Shown here: in pieces, positions 8,766-17,455 of the stretch
How the letters are laid out: each line of letters starts with the position of its first letter
How positions within the stretch are numbered: the first letter of the stretch is position 1
NCBI GenBank assembly: GCA_023265015.1
Contig: JAHFUO010000021.1
Location: 1 to 35,941 of the forward strand
DNA length: 35,941 nucleotides
From: Acidobacteriota bacterium
GTDB taxonomy: Bacteria; Acidobacteriota; Vicinamibacteria; Vicinamibacterales; UBA2999
Direction: 5' to 3'
Notes under the pieces: model-generated
Seen by the model: the letters and a program-made list of their open reading frames with translations, nothing else
Databases searched by the model: none
Told to the model about the DNA's origin: nothing
Program-made: the position numbers and the translations under genes

Positions 8766-8824
8766 CCAGCTGGCAGCCGGCAGTAGGCAGCCCGCAGCCG
8801 GCTGCCTGCTGCCCGCTGCCTGCT
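8766..8824. repeat. Degenerate GCAGC/GGCTGCC short-repeat array
   Basis: agctggcagccggcagtaggcagcccgcagccggctgcctgctgcccgctgcctgctgac. Confidence 0.7.
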
Positions 8825-8826
8825 GA

Positions 8827-9543
8827 CTACCAGCCGAACTGAATCGCGAGGCTGGCGCCGGGACCGTTCAGACGATCGCGCAGCACGCCGGTCTGCGCAG
8901 TGGCGCGATAGCTGGCGCCGCAGCTGACGCTGACGTTGCCGGCGATGCGGGCGGTGATGTTCGCCTGCGGCTCGAAGACGAGGAAGTTGTCGCGCCCGAG
9001 GACGCGCGCGCGCAGCGTCTGCACCGGGACGTTGCCCCGCGTTGGTAGAGGCGCCGGCGCTGCGCCGCGGCCCGGCTGCGGCGTGACGCCAAAACGAATG
9101 TCGCCGCGGCCGGCGTTCACCACGGAGGGCACCGGTCCGCCGCGCAGGATGCCGGCGTCGAAGCCGAGGGTTGCCTGGCCCGCGCCGACGAGGCCGCGGC
9201 CCCCGAACCTGATCCGGCCGTACTCCGGCGACTGCCATCCGACGATGACGCCGCCGTAGCCAAGCTTGAAGTCGCGCTCGCTGTTGGCCAGCCAGTAGCC
9301 CGCGCCGCCGATGAACAGCGTGCCGTCGATCAGCCGGCCGCCGTACGCGCCGGCAAGCTCGCCGGTGCGATTGTCGAAGTCGGTCACCTTGAAGTCGGGC
9401 GCGATCACCCAGCCGTCGTGAATCCGCTCGAGCACCAGCGGACCGTTGGTGGGCGCCGGCGCGTTCTGCGCGCGGGCGCTGGATGCAGCGAGGATGGCGA
9501 GCGCGACCGCGGCGCCGAAGACCATTCGAGGGAGCGTACGCAT
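8827..9543 (-). CDS. Secreted, possibly outer-membrane beta-barrel-like protein
   Basis: Signal peptide MRTLPRMVFGAAVALAILAASSARAQ; Gly-rich alternating pattern ending SLAIQFGW. Confidence 0.6.
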   Translation of the reverse strand: MRTLPRMVFGAAVALAILAASSARAQNAPAPTNGPLVLERIHDGWVIAPDFKVTDFDNRTGELAGAYGGRLIDGTLFIGGAGYWLANSERDFKLGYGGVIVGWQSPEYGRIRFGGRGLVGAGQATLGFDAGILRGGPVPSVVNAGRGDIRFGVTPQPGRGAAPAPLPTRGNVPVQTLRARVLGRDNFLVFEPQANITARIAGNVSVSCGASYRATAQTGVLRDRLNGPGASLAIQFGW

Positions 9544-9563
9544 CGTGTGTGTCCTCCGTGCCA

Positions 9564-9629
9564 AGGCCGACCTGCCCCTCGACTTCGCTCGGGGCATCCC
9601 GAGCAGCGCAGAGGGGTGAAGGTCGGCCT
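9564..9629. repeat. Nested palindromic element
   Basis: Outer arms aggccgacct (9564-9573) / aggtcggcct (9620-9629) enclose cccctcgacttcgctcggggcatcccgagcagcgcagagggg. Confidence 0.7.
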
Positions 9630-9643
9630 CTACATCAACATTG

Positions 9644-10651
9644 CTACTGTCTCGACAGGCTCACATTGAGCGTTGACATATCGCCGGGGCGCACATCCAC
9701 GTCGGATCGATACGTGCGATAGCCGTCGTGTCGCACCTCGATGTGATGCAGGCCGGGCGACACCTGGACGACCAGCCGCTCGTCGCCGGACGGCCCTTCC
9801 CATCGCTCGCCGTCGATCAGGACGTCCGCATTCGCGGGCTGCACGCGGAGCGAGAGCGTGCCCGCACCAAATCGGTCGCCCTGCGGCGGCGGCCCACCCT
9901 GCGCTCCTTCCGGTCTCGGCGGCGGATACGGCGCGCGGCCGGGACCCTGCGGCGGCGGCCCACCGCGTTGCGGCGGATACGGAGCGGGACCTGGGCCTTG
10001 CGGCGGCGGTCCTGGAGGTCCGGTTTGCGGCGGCCCTTCCGGTCTCGGCGGCGGATACGGCGCGCGGCCAGGACCCTGCGTCGGCGGCCCGGGAGGGCCG
10101 GCCTGCGGCTGCGTCGGCTGCGCCGGCTCCGCGGGGCGCGGCTCGGCAACCTCGCCGGGGCCGAGCGGCACCATCGTGTATCGCAGCCTGAACGTCCCCG
10201 TCGGCTGCAGGTAGATGCGCTGGCGCACCGTTCGATAGCCATCGAGGTACAGGGTGATGTCGTGCGAGCCGGGCTCGATATGCAGCCGCTGGAAGATGCC
10301 GTCGAAGTCATCGGACGTGCCGGCGTAGTAGTTGTCGATGAAGACCTCGGTCTCGCGTGGTGAAACCTGGAGGCGCACCGCCGCGCCGCCGTCGTAGATG
10401 CGCGGGCCGTACCCGAACTGCGGAGACCAGTAGAACGGCCGGTAAAAAGGCCGGTAGAACGCGTTGAAATAGAACGGGTCGTAGAAAGGACTGGAGAACG
10501 GCCGCCGGTACGCGCCGACCACGATCGCCGCTCGCATCCGGGGCGTCGCGATCCGCACCCCGGCTCGGGCGCGAACCTGCGCCTGCGCGGGGCTCCCGCA
10601 CAACATGCCGGCCGCCAGCACCACCGCGATCGGCGCAAGAGTGAACCTCAC
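9644..10651 (-). CDS. Secreted protein with two PEGA-like domains and proline-rich repetitive linker
   Basis: Signal sequence VRFTLAPIAVVLAAGMLCGSPAQAQ; PEGA-like VFIDNYYAG...GSHDITLYLDGYRT and VLIDGERWEG...GLHHIEVRHDGYRT; linker GPGRAPYPPPRPEGPPQTGPPGPPPQ repeats. Start approximate. Confidence 0.8.
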   Translation of the reverse strand: MRFTLAPIAVVLAAGMLCGSPAQAQVRARAGVRIATPRMRAAIVVGAYRRPFSSPFYDPFYFNAFYRPFYRPFYWSPQFGYGPRIYDGGAAVRLQVSPRETEVFIDNYYAGTSDDFDGIFQRLHIEPGSHDITLYLDGYRTVRQRIYLQPTGTFRLRYTMVPLGPGEVAEPRPAEPAQPTQPQAGPPGPPTQGPGRAPYPPPRPEGPPQTGPPGPPPQGPGPAPYPPQRGGPPPQGPGRAPYPPPRPEGAQGGPPPQGDRFGAGTLSLRVQPANADVLIDGERWEGPSGDERLVVQVSPGLHHIEVRHDGYRTYRSDVDVRPGDMSTLNVSLSRQ

Positions 10652-10719
10652 GGAAGACCTCCCATGGCAGGCTGCCAGCGGTAAGCAATGGCTCTGCCGT
10701 TCCCGCCCGCCTGGAAAAA

Positions 10720-12249
10720 CTAGCAATTCGAAGCCACGTCGCTGTCCGCGTCATCGTCGGACGACATCGCGGTGTCTGCTGCAGGCAGCAGGATGTCGAA
10801 CACCGCGCCCGCGTCGTTGTGGGCGCCGATCGATCCGCCATGCTGCTCGACGATCGCCTTCACGATCGAGAGCCCGAGCCCGCTGCCGCCCGCCGTCTTG
10901 CGCGAGGCGTCCGCCTTGTAGAAGCGATCGAAGATGAGCGGCAGATGTTCCGCCGGGATCCCCGGTCCGTTGTCGCGCACGCGCAGCCGGAGCCTGCCGT
11001 CCACCAGCTGCGATGATACGGCGATCTCGCCGCCATCCTGCGCGTGGCGCAGCGCGTTGGCGGCAAGGTTCTGCAGCGCCTGCTCGAGGCGATTGGGATC
11101 GCCGTAGACGGTGTCCCCGCCAGGCCCGACCTCGCTCACGAACGCGATGTGCCGCGTGGTCATCTCCCGCTCGTGCCGGGAGTGTACGCGATCGAACAGC
11201 GCGCGCACCGGCACGCGCTCGTGCTGCATGCTGGTGCCGCCCCCTTCGAGGCGCGCAAGATCGAGCAGGTCGCCGACGATGCGCTCGAGGCGATGCGTTT
11301 CCTCGTCGATGATCTGGAGGTAGCGGTCGCGCGTCACCAGGTCGAGGTTCAGCTCCGGCATCGACAGGGTCTCGACGTAGCCGCGCATCGCGGTCAGCGG
11401 AGTCATCAACTCGTGGGAGACGTCGGCCAGCAGCTGGCGCCGCGCCTTGTCGGACGCTTCGAGCGCCCGCGCACGCTCGGCGAGCTCGTCGCCCATCTTG
11501 TTGAATGACCGCGCGAGCGACGCCACCTCGTCGCCGCCGGAATCGGGCGCCCGCGCGCTGAGATCCCCGGCGCCGAAACGGATCGTCGCTTTCTGCAGCT
11601 GCTTCAGCCGGCGCCGCGCGGGACCGAACACGAAGAGCGCGATCAGCCCCGACCCGACGACGAGCACCGACCCGCCGACGAGCGCCATCGTGGGCGCGAA
11701 CTCGCGCACGACCATGCCGAAGGGCGGCCGCCCGAGCAGTACGGCGACGGTTCCCACGGGAATCCCGTTCTCGAAGACGGCCGCAAATTCACCAAGGCGA
11801 AATGGCGGCGGCCCGCCCACCCGCCGGTTGTCGTCCGGCGTGCGGCGCGGCACGAACACCCGGCCGCGCGCGGGCAGCTCCCCGCGCGCCATTTCCACCC
11901 GCAGCGCGTTGCGCACATCGTCGGGGATGCCGGCGGGATGATTGACGACCTCGCGTCCGTCGCGCATCAGCACGACGAACGGCTGGAAGACGTTGGAGTA
12001 CTGATCCTTCACGTATTCATCGATGTCGACGTCCGGGTCCGTATTGAGCGCAGCCGTCAGGTCGGACGCGACAAGCACGGCGAGGCGTCGCGGCGAGGTG
12101 GCCGGCATCGAGCCCGCGATGCGATCGCTCGTCCAGATGAAGAGCGCGCCCTGCGCGGTCAGCATCAGCGCGAGGAAGGCGACGAGGCCCACCGCGATGC
12201 GCCAGTAGAGACTGCGATACCAGGGATTACCCCTCGACGCGTCAGACAT
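10720..12249 (-). CDS. Sensor histidine kinase (HAMP, HisKA, HATPase)
   Basis: LLADVSHELMTPLTAMRGYVETL H-box; LRVRDNGPGIPAEHLPLIFDRFYK; GGSGLGLSIVKAIVEQHGG. Confidence 0.93.
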   Translation of the reverse strand: MSDASRGNPWYRSLYWRIAVGLVAFLALMLTAQGALFIWTSDRIAGSMPATSPRRLAVLVASDLTAALNTDPDVDIDEYVKDQYSNVFQPFVVLMRDGREVVNHPAGIPDDVRNALRVEMARGELPARGRVFVPRRTPDDNRRVGGPPPFRLGEFAAVFENGIPVGTVAVLLGRPPFGMVVREFAPTMALVGGSVLVVGSGLIALFVFGPARRRLKQLQKATIRFGAGDLSARAPDSGGDEVASLARSFNKMGDELAERARALEASDKARRQLLADVSHELMTPLTAMRGYVETLSMPELNLDLVTRDRYLQIIDEETHRLERIVGDLLDLARLEGGGTSMQHERVPVRALFDRVHSRHEREMTTRHIAFVSEVGPGGDTVYGDPNRLEQALQNLAANALRHAQDGGEIAVSSQLVDGRLRLRVRDNGPGIPAEHLPLIFDRFYKADASRKTAGGSGLGLSIVKAIVEQHGGSIGAHNDAGAVFDILLPAADTAMSSDDDADSDVASNC

Positions 12250-12967
12250 CGGCCGCCTTGTAGCCCGCGCCCCACACGGTGAGGATGACTGCCGGATCCG
12301 CGGGGTTGCTCTCGATCTTCTTGCGCAGCCGTTTGATCAGCGTGTCGACGCTGCGCACGGTGACGAAGGTCTGATCCTTCCACACGCGGCTGAGCAGCGC
12401 TTCGCGGCTGAAGACGATGCCGGGGCTGGCGAGCAGCACGTAGAGGAGCTGAAACTCGTTCGACGTCAGCTCTACGTCCTTGTTGCCCACGCGGGCGCGC
12501 CGCCGCGCCGGATCCATGTCGATGTGCTTGTAGGTGATGGGCCGCCCGGGCTCCCTGGACGAGCTGACGATCGGCCGCGGGCCGCGCCGCAGCAGCGCAC
12601 GGACGCGCGCGATCAGCTCGCGCACGCTGAACGGCTTCGTCAGGTAGTCGTCGGCGCCGCTTTCGAGGCCCACCACCTTGTCGGATTCCTCGCGCCGCGC
12701 GGTGAGCATCAGCACGGGCACGTCGGTGTTCTGCGATTCACGGCGGAGCGCCCGGCACACCGTGACCCCGTCGAGCCCAGGCAGCATCAGATCGAGGATG
12801 ACCAGGTCGAAGCGCCGCGCGCGCGCGAGCTTCAGCGCGTCCTCGCCATCGCCCGACGGCACGCACTCGTAGCTCTCGAGGCCGAGGTGCAGGCAGACGA
12901 GCTCGCGGATGTTCTGCTCGTCCTCGACGACGAGGACAACGGGGCGGGGGGTGGTCGCGGCTTCCAT
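12242..12967 (-). CDS. OmpR-family response regulator
   Basis: MEAATTPRPVVLVVEDEQNIRELV..., VILDLMLPGLDG, winged-helix C-terminus; start ATG 12967; overlaps kinase by 8 bp. Confidence 0.93.
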   Translation of the reverse strand: MEAATTPRPVVLVVEDEQNIRELVCLHLGLESYECVPSGDGEDALKLARARRFDLVILDLMLPGLDGVTVCRALRRESQNTDVPVLMLTARREESDKVVGLESGADDYLTKPFSVRELIARVRALLRRGPRPIVSSSREPGRPITYKHIDMDPARRRARVGNKDVELTSNEFQLLYVLLASPGIVFSREALLSRVWKDQTFVTVRSVDTLIKRLRKKIESNPADPAVILTVWGAGYKAADV

Positions 12968-12989
12968 GGGGGCGGCGGCCGCCCGTAGA

Positions 12990-13009
12990 GGCGGACCTTC
13001 AGGTCCGCC
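12990..13009. repeat. REP-like palindrome, family A
   Basis: ggcggaccttcaggtccgcc. Confidence 0.8.
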
Positions 13010-13191
13010 AGTGTAGCGCCGGCTCGAGTCGAGTGGCATCGGGCCTATTTCATCCGGGCGGCGTGGTGCTCCGTTGACACATCTGTGAAGAAACGATGGC
13101 GGGGACCCGCCACCGAGTGACGCGTCACACAAATGTCAAATCGAGGCTCCCAACTTCCACCTGCCCGGTCACGTCTCAGATGACAGGCGAC

Positions 13192-13265
13192 GGGATTCGG
13201 GATTCGGGACTCGGGATTCGGGATTTGGGTTTTGGGATTTTTTGGGATTTGGGTTTTGGGATTTT
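13192..13265. repeat. GGGATTC/GGGATTTT short-unit array
   Basis: gggattcgggattcgggactcgggattcgggatttgggttttgggattttttgggatttgggttttgggatttt. Confidence 0.85.
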
Positions 13266-13282
13266 CCAATGGAGGCAAGTCA

Positions 13283-13819
13283 ATGGCCACGATGAGCAAG
13301 ATTGCGATGAATGCCCGGATGAGGGACGTCACGTTGGGCGCGATGGTCATTGCGCTGCTGCTGGGCGGCGCCGCCGCCCTCTTTGCGCAACAGGCGCCCG
13401 CCGGCCCCGGTGGAGCTCGCGGCCGACCGGGGCGCTTCGGCGTGCCTGGGTTTGCGGCGGGCTTTGCGCTCGGTCAGCTCGATCTGGGCGATGCGCAGAA
13501 GCAGCAGATCCGCGACATCGCGCAGCGGCATCGCGAGCAGACGCGCGGGCTGGCGGAGCGGATGCAGCAGGCGATGGGGGCGCAGCGTGCCGCCATCGAG
13601 AAGGTACCGGTGAACGAAGCGCTAGTGCGTTCAGCGGTCCAGGATCTCGCGGCCGTCGAGGCGGACATGGCGGTTGAGCAGGCGCGGCTGCACAGCGACA
13701 TCTTCTTGGTGCTCACCATCGAGCAGCAGGAGAAAGCGAAGCAGCTCGAGGCGCAGGGACAGGCGCGCGCGCGCGAGCGGCGCCAGCGCGGTCAGCGTCA
13801 ACCGAAGGGCCAAGTCTAA
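13283..13819 (+). CDS. Spy/CpxP-like periplasmic protein
   Basis: Signal/TM segment then LGDAQKQQIRDIAQRHREQTRGLAERMQQAMGAQRAAIE...FLVLTIEQQEKAKQLEAQ; ggagg upstream of ATG 13283; divergent from the two-component system. Confidence 0.75.
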   Translation: MATMSKIAMNARMRDVTLGAMVIALLLGGAAALFAQQAPAGPGGARGRPGRFGVPGFAAGFALGQLDLGDAQKQQIRDIAQRHREQTRGLAERMQQAMGAQRAAIEKVPVNEALVRSAVQDLAAVEADMAVEQARLHSDIFLVLTIEQQEKAKQLEAQGQARARERRQRGQRQPKGQV

Positions 13820-13820
13820 G

Positions 13821-13902
13821 GGAAAATCCCAAAAGCCAAATTCCAAAACCCGAATCACAACATTGGAGTTTGGGGTTTGGTCATTGGGATTTGGGATTTT
13901 CG
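13821..13902. repeat. Short-unit repeat, partly inverted relative to 13192-13265
   Basis: ggaaaatcccaaaagccaaattccaaaacccgaatc ... gtttggggtttggtcattgggatttgggatttt. Confidence 0.75.
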
Positions 13903-14333
13903 ACATCCCAGGCGACTTGGTCACCCACTGAGATCTCGCCGCCGTCGACGACTTCCGCGAAGACCCCGCCGCCCCAGCGTTCTCGCATCGCACTCTGAAG
14001 GCCGTCGAGCGCATCGTCCATGCGCTGGCACGGCCGCGTCTCGCCGCGCACGAGCAGCCGGGTGGCGCCGATGCGCAGCGTGCGGCCCTGCGAATCGAAC
14101 AGATCAAGCCCGGTGATCACCAGGTTCGCGCGCCGCGCCCCGGTCCCGAGGCGCGCGCCAAGCTGATCCGTCAACTCCTCCCACCGCTCGAGATCGATGA
14201 TCGTGACCTGGCGCGTGCCGCCCTGGTTCGCGTTGCCGGCGATCCCTCGCCCGGAGACGAGCGTGGCACGCGAGGCGGCATCCATCGTTCCGCGATGCGC
14301 GCGCTTGATCCAGATCTGGTGAAGCTGGGGCAT
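13881..14333 (-). CDS. MOSC-domain protein
   Basis: MPQLHQIWIKRAHRGTMDAASRATLVSGRGIAGNANQGGTRQVTIIDLERW...VRGETRPCQRMDDALDGLQSAMRERWGGGVFAEVVDGGEISVGDQV; C-terminus enters the repeat. Confidence 0.85.
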   Translation of the reverse strand: MPQLHQIWIKRAHRGTMDAASRATLVSGRGIAGNANQGGTRQVTIIDLERWEELTDQLGARLGTGARRANLVITGLDLFDSQGRTLRIGATRLLVRGETRPCQRMDDALDGLQSAMRERWGGGVFAEVVDGGEISVGDQVAWDVENPKSQ

Positions 14334-14352
14334 GCGGCGTGACGAGGTCCGC

Positions 14353-14856
14353 CTAGCCGCGGTAGTTGCCGAACTGAAGGGCGACGCCGAAATCCTGCTC
14401 GCGCAGCACCTGCATCACTTCCTGCAAATCATCTTTTGATGACGATGTAATTCGCAGCTGGTCACCCTGGATCGCCGCCTGCACCTTTTTCAGCTTCGCG
14501 TCCTTGAGGAACTTGACGATCTCTCTCGCCTTTTCGGAGGGGATGCCCTGCTGCAGCGCGATTTCCTGGCGGACGGTGGTGTTGGCCGCCGGCTGCACGG
14601 CGCCGCGGTTCAGGTTCTTCACGGGGACGTTGCGGCGGACGAGGCGCGTCGACACGATCTCCCAGAGCGCATTCAGCTTGAACTCGTCGTCGGCGATGAG
14701 CACCAGCTTCGATTCCTTGGCGTCGAAGTCGATCGACGCCTTGGATCCCTTGAAGTCGTAGCGCTGGGCCACTTCCTTGCGCGCCTGGTTCAGCGCGTTG
14801 TCCACTTCCTGGAGGTCGACATTCGATGTGACGTCGAAGGACGACTGCGTCGCCAT
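14353..14856 (-). CDS. yajQ: YajQ-family nucleotide-binding protein
   Basis: SSFDVTSNVDLQEVDNALNQARKEVAQRYDFKGSKASIDFD...LREQDFGVALQFGNYRG. Confidence 0.95.
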   Translation of the reverse strand: MATQSSFDVTSNVDLQEVDNALNQARKEVAQRYDFKGSKASIDFDAKESKLVLIADDEFKLNALWEIVSTRLVRRNVPVKNLNRGAVQPAANTTVRQEIALQQGIPSEKAREIVKFLKDAKLKKVQAAIQGDQLRITSSSKDDLQEVMQVLREQDFGVALQFGNYRG

Positions 14857-14892
14857 GCACTCCCATGGTAATGCAGAACGTCGTTCACGCTT

Positions 14893-15408
14893 CTACGTTC
14901 GACGCGCGTGGTACCCGAGAGCGCGTCTGATGAACTGTTCCCGCCGCTCCGGGTTTTCCAGCTCGCGTTCATCAATCACCGGCAAGTCCGGCAGCATCCG
15001 AAGCAACGCGTCCGCGAACACGCCGCGTCCGTCACGCCGTTCCCCAGCGTCACTGAGCACGTGCACATCCTTCGCGCCGCAGCTCGGCGAATCCGCCTTG
15101 AGGACGAATCCTGAAAGGTCCAGCCGCTCCAGATCCTCGATGCGACCGCGCGCCCACGCGGTCATCGTGTCTGTCCAGTCCATCCGGCTGTCCACCCCGA
15201 GCAACCTGATGCCGTCGGCGTGCGCAACGAGGTGAACAGCCTCGCGCGGTACGCCCATGCCCACTTCCAGTTCCGGGCAGACGGGGACCCACTCGACCCG
15301 CGGTCCGAGGATTTCGAGCAGTGTGCTGTTTCGTTTGTGGCGGCCGTCATGCCGGACCTCGTCACCTAACAGGCAGCGCGAGACGCCGATTCGCGGCTTT
15401 CCAGGCAC
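14893..15408 (-). CDS. DUF523 family protein
   Basis: KPRIGVSRCLLGDEVRHDGRHKRN...VCPELEVGMGVPREAV...LKADSPSCGAKDVHV; likely GTG start 15408. Confidence 0.88.
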   Translation of the reverse strand: MPGKPRIGVSRCLLGDEVRHDGRHKRNSTLLEILGPRVEWVPVCPELEVGMGVPREAVHLVAHADGIRLLGVDSRMDWTDTMTAWARGRIEDLERLDLSGFVLKADSPSCGAKDVHVLSDAGERRDGRGVFADALLRMLPDLPVIDERELENPERREQFIRRALGYHARRT

Positions 15409-15500
15409 GCGACTATTTAACTCCCGTCTCCATGGCGGCAGTTGCCCGTATAATGATTGGCACCCAGACGAACCAGACTGACCGCTGAGCAGAGACACAC

Positions 15501-15761
15501 ATGGGTGACGCCGGAGAAGGGCTCGTCGACGCGGAATCCCGCCTCGCCGAGCGGATGGAAGAGCGCGAAGAGGAAAAGAAGAAGGCGCGGCAGACGGCCA
15601 GGGGCGCCGATCCCGAGCGCGTCCGCCAGGTCGAGTCGCTGAAGCTGGCGCGCGTCGAGATGCAGCGGCAGCTCGAGCTCGCCACGCACCAGGCGCGCAA
15701 GCAGCAGCTGACGCAGGCGCTCGCGGAGATCGACAAGCGGATCAAACAGCTCTCGGCTTGA
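15501..15761 (+). CDS. Small coiled-coil hypothetical protein
   Basis: 86-aa charged ORF MGDAGEGLVDAESRLAERMEEREEEKKKARQ...; stop overlaps the SagB start. Confidence 0.6.
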   Translation: MGDAGEGLVDAESRLAERMEEREEEKKKARQTARGADPERVRQVESLKLARVEMQRQLELATHQARKQQLTQALAEIDKRIKQLSA

Positions 15762-17455
15762 TCGCTGTCCGCTATCACGACTCCACCAAGCACCATTTCA
15801 ATAGATTCGCGCGATCGCTCGGATATCTCGACTGGGCGACGCAACCCGATCCCTTTCGCCGCTACGCCGGCGCGGCGGTGCGCGAGCTCCCGCGTCCCTC
15901 GACCGGCTCGGGACGCCCTGAGCGTGCCGAAGGGCGCGTCCCGCTCGCGTCCGGCGTTCCGTACGCCGCGCTCTACGACGGCACCGCCCCGCCCGCGCCG
16001 ATCAACGACCATTCGATAGGCGAGTTCCTTCGCTGCTCGATGGGGCTGTCCGCGTGGAAGCAGTACGGGCAGTCCCGGTGGGCGCTGCGCGTCAACCCGT
16101 CGAGCGGCAACCTGCACCCCACCGAGGCGTGGATCGTGCGCGAGGGCCGCGTCTGTCACTACGCGCCGCGCGAGCATGCCCTGGAGGAGCGCTGCATCCT
16201 CGAGACGCGGACCCAAAGGGTCCGCGCCGCACATGAAGACAAGCCGGCGCGGCGCGGACCCTCCGGGTCCGCGGAGCATTTCCTCGTCGCGTTGACCTCG
16301 ATCATCTGGCGCGAGGCGTGGAAGTACGGCGAGCGCGCGTTCCGCTATTGCCAGCACGACGTCGGCCACGCGATTGGGACGCTGCGCTTCGCGGCCGCGA
16401 TGCTCGGTTGGCGGATGCAGCTCCTGCCGAATTGGTCGGATGCGCAGATTGCCGCGCTGCTCGGCCTGGACCGCGAGGCGGATTATGAAGGGGCGGAGCG
16501 CGAGGAGCCGGAATGCGTCGCCGTGGTCGGGGATTGGGGATTGGGGATTAGGGATTGGGCGGATCCGAACGCGCTCGTCGATGCGGCGCGGCGTGGCGAG
16601 TGGACCGGCATCGCGAATCGCTTGAGCTCTGATCGCGTCGAATGGCCGATCATCGATGAAGTCACTGAGGCGACGCGTTACCGGGGATTAGGGATTGGGG
16701 ATTGGGGATTGGGAAAAACGCAACCGGTAAAGTCCTACGAATCCCCGACCGCTGATCCCTCCGAATCCCTAATCCCCAATCCCCAATCCCTACAGGGAGC
16801 GGGCGCAGCGCGCGACATCATCCTCCAACGCCGAAGCGCGCTCGCCTTCAACCCTCGCGGCGTTCTCCAGCGTGACGTCTTCTTCTCGATGCTCGGCAAG
16901 CTGCGCCCCTTCGGGCCTCCGTGGGACGCCATCAACTGGACGCCGCAGGTCCACCTCGCGCTCTTCGTGCATCGAGTGCAGGACATGACGCCGGGCATCT
17001 ACGCCTACCTGCGCGAGTCGTCAGTGCTCGACGAATGGAAATCCTCCATGCGCTCCGAGTTCCTGTGGGAGCACGCGCATGAAGGGTTGTTTCTGCTCGT
17101 GCCGATTGATGCCGGGAGAATCGCGAACAGGCTGTCGTGTGACCAGGAGATCGCCGAGGACGGGTTTTTCGGTCTCGGCATGCTGGCCCGCTTCGAGGGC
17201 GCCCTGCGTGAACGCGGCGAGTGGTTCTACCGGCGCTTGTTCTGGGAGTGCGGCCTCATCGGGCAGGTGCTGTACCTCGAGGCGGAGGCGGCCGGCGCGC
17301 GCGCAACCGGCATCGGCTGCTACTACGACGACCCGGTCCACGAGCTGCTTGGACTGTCAGGCCACGGCTGGCAAAGCCTCTATCACTTTTCGATGGGGCT
17401 GCCGGTCGAAGACACGCGACTCACGAGCGAGCCGGGGTACGAGTGGGAGGTTTAA
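15758..17455 (+). CDS. SagB/ThcOx-type nitroreductase family protein (two nitroreductase-like halves)
   Basis: YHDSTKHHFNRFARSLGYLDWATQPDPFRRY, SGNLHPTEAWIV, ILQRRSALAFNPRGVLQRDVFFSML; contains several in-frame repeat insertions. Confidence 0.88.
   Translation: MIAVRYHDSTKHHFNRFARSLGYLDWATQPDPFRRYAGAAVRELPRPSTGSGRPERAEGRVPLASGVPYAALYDGTAPPAPINDHSIGEFLRCSMGLSAWKQYGQSRWALRVNPSSGNLHPTEAWIVREGRVCHYAPREHALEERCILETRTQRVRAAHEDKPARRGPSGSAEHFLVALTSIIWREAWKYGERAFRYCQHDVGHAIGTLRFAAAMLGWRMQLLPNWSDAQIAALLGLDREADYEGAEREEPECVAVVGDWGLGIRDWADPNALVDAARRGEWTGIANRLSSDRVEWPIIDEVTEATRYRGLGIGDWGLGKTQPVKSYESPTADPSESLIPNPQSLQGAGAARDIILQRRSALAFNPRGVLQRDVFFSMLGKLRPFGPPWDAINWTPQVHLALFVHRVQDMTPGIYAYLRESSVLDEWKSSMRSEFLWEHAHEGLFLLVPIDAGRIANRLSCDQEIAEDGFFGLGMLARFEGALRERGEWFYRRLFWECGLIGQVLYLEAEAAGARATGIGCYYDDPVHELLGLSGHGWQSLYHFSMGLPVEDTRLTSEPGYEWEV
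15896..15933. repeat. Palindromic element in frame within the SagB-like gene
   Basis: ccctcgaccggctcgggacgccctgagcgtgccgaaggg, encoding PSTGSGRPERAEG. Confidence 0.7.
16207..16272. repeat. Paired REP-like palindromes (BIME-like) in frame within the SagB-like gene
   Basis: gcggacccaaagggtccgc (16207-16225) and gcggaccctccgggtccgc (16254-16272). Confidence 0.85.
16528..16559. repeat. GGGGATT array in frame within the SagB-like gene
   Basis: cggggattggggattggggattagggattggg encoding GDWGLGIRDW. Confidence 0.85.
16683..16792. repeat. GGGGATT array with inverted partner, in frame within the SagB-like gene
   Basis: ggggattagggattggggattggggattggg (16683-16713) and tccctaatccccaatccccaatcccta (about 16766-16792) on opposite strands. 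Confidence 0.88.

Noticed and set aside
12969-13132. N-terminal extension of the response regulator (MCDASLGGGSPPSF...GGPEGPPLRAAAAP)
   Set aside because: Canonical receiver domain begins just after ATG 12967; the extension is repeat-derived upstream sequence.
15449-15454. TATAAT-like -10 box upstream of the small coiled-coil gene
   Set aside because: No convincing -35 at 16-18 bp; single hexamer is not adequate evidence.
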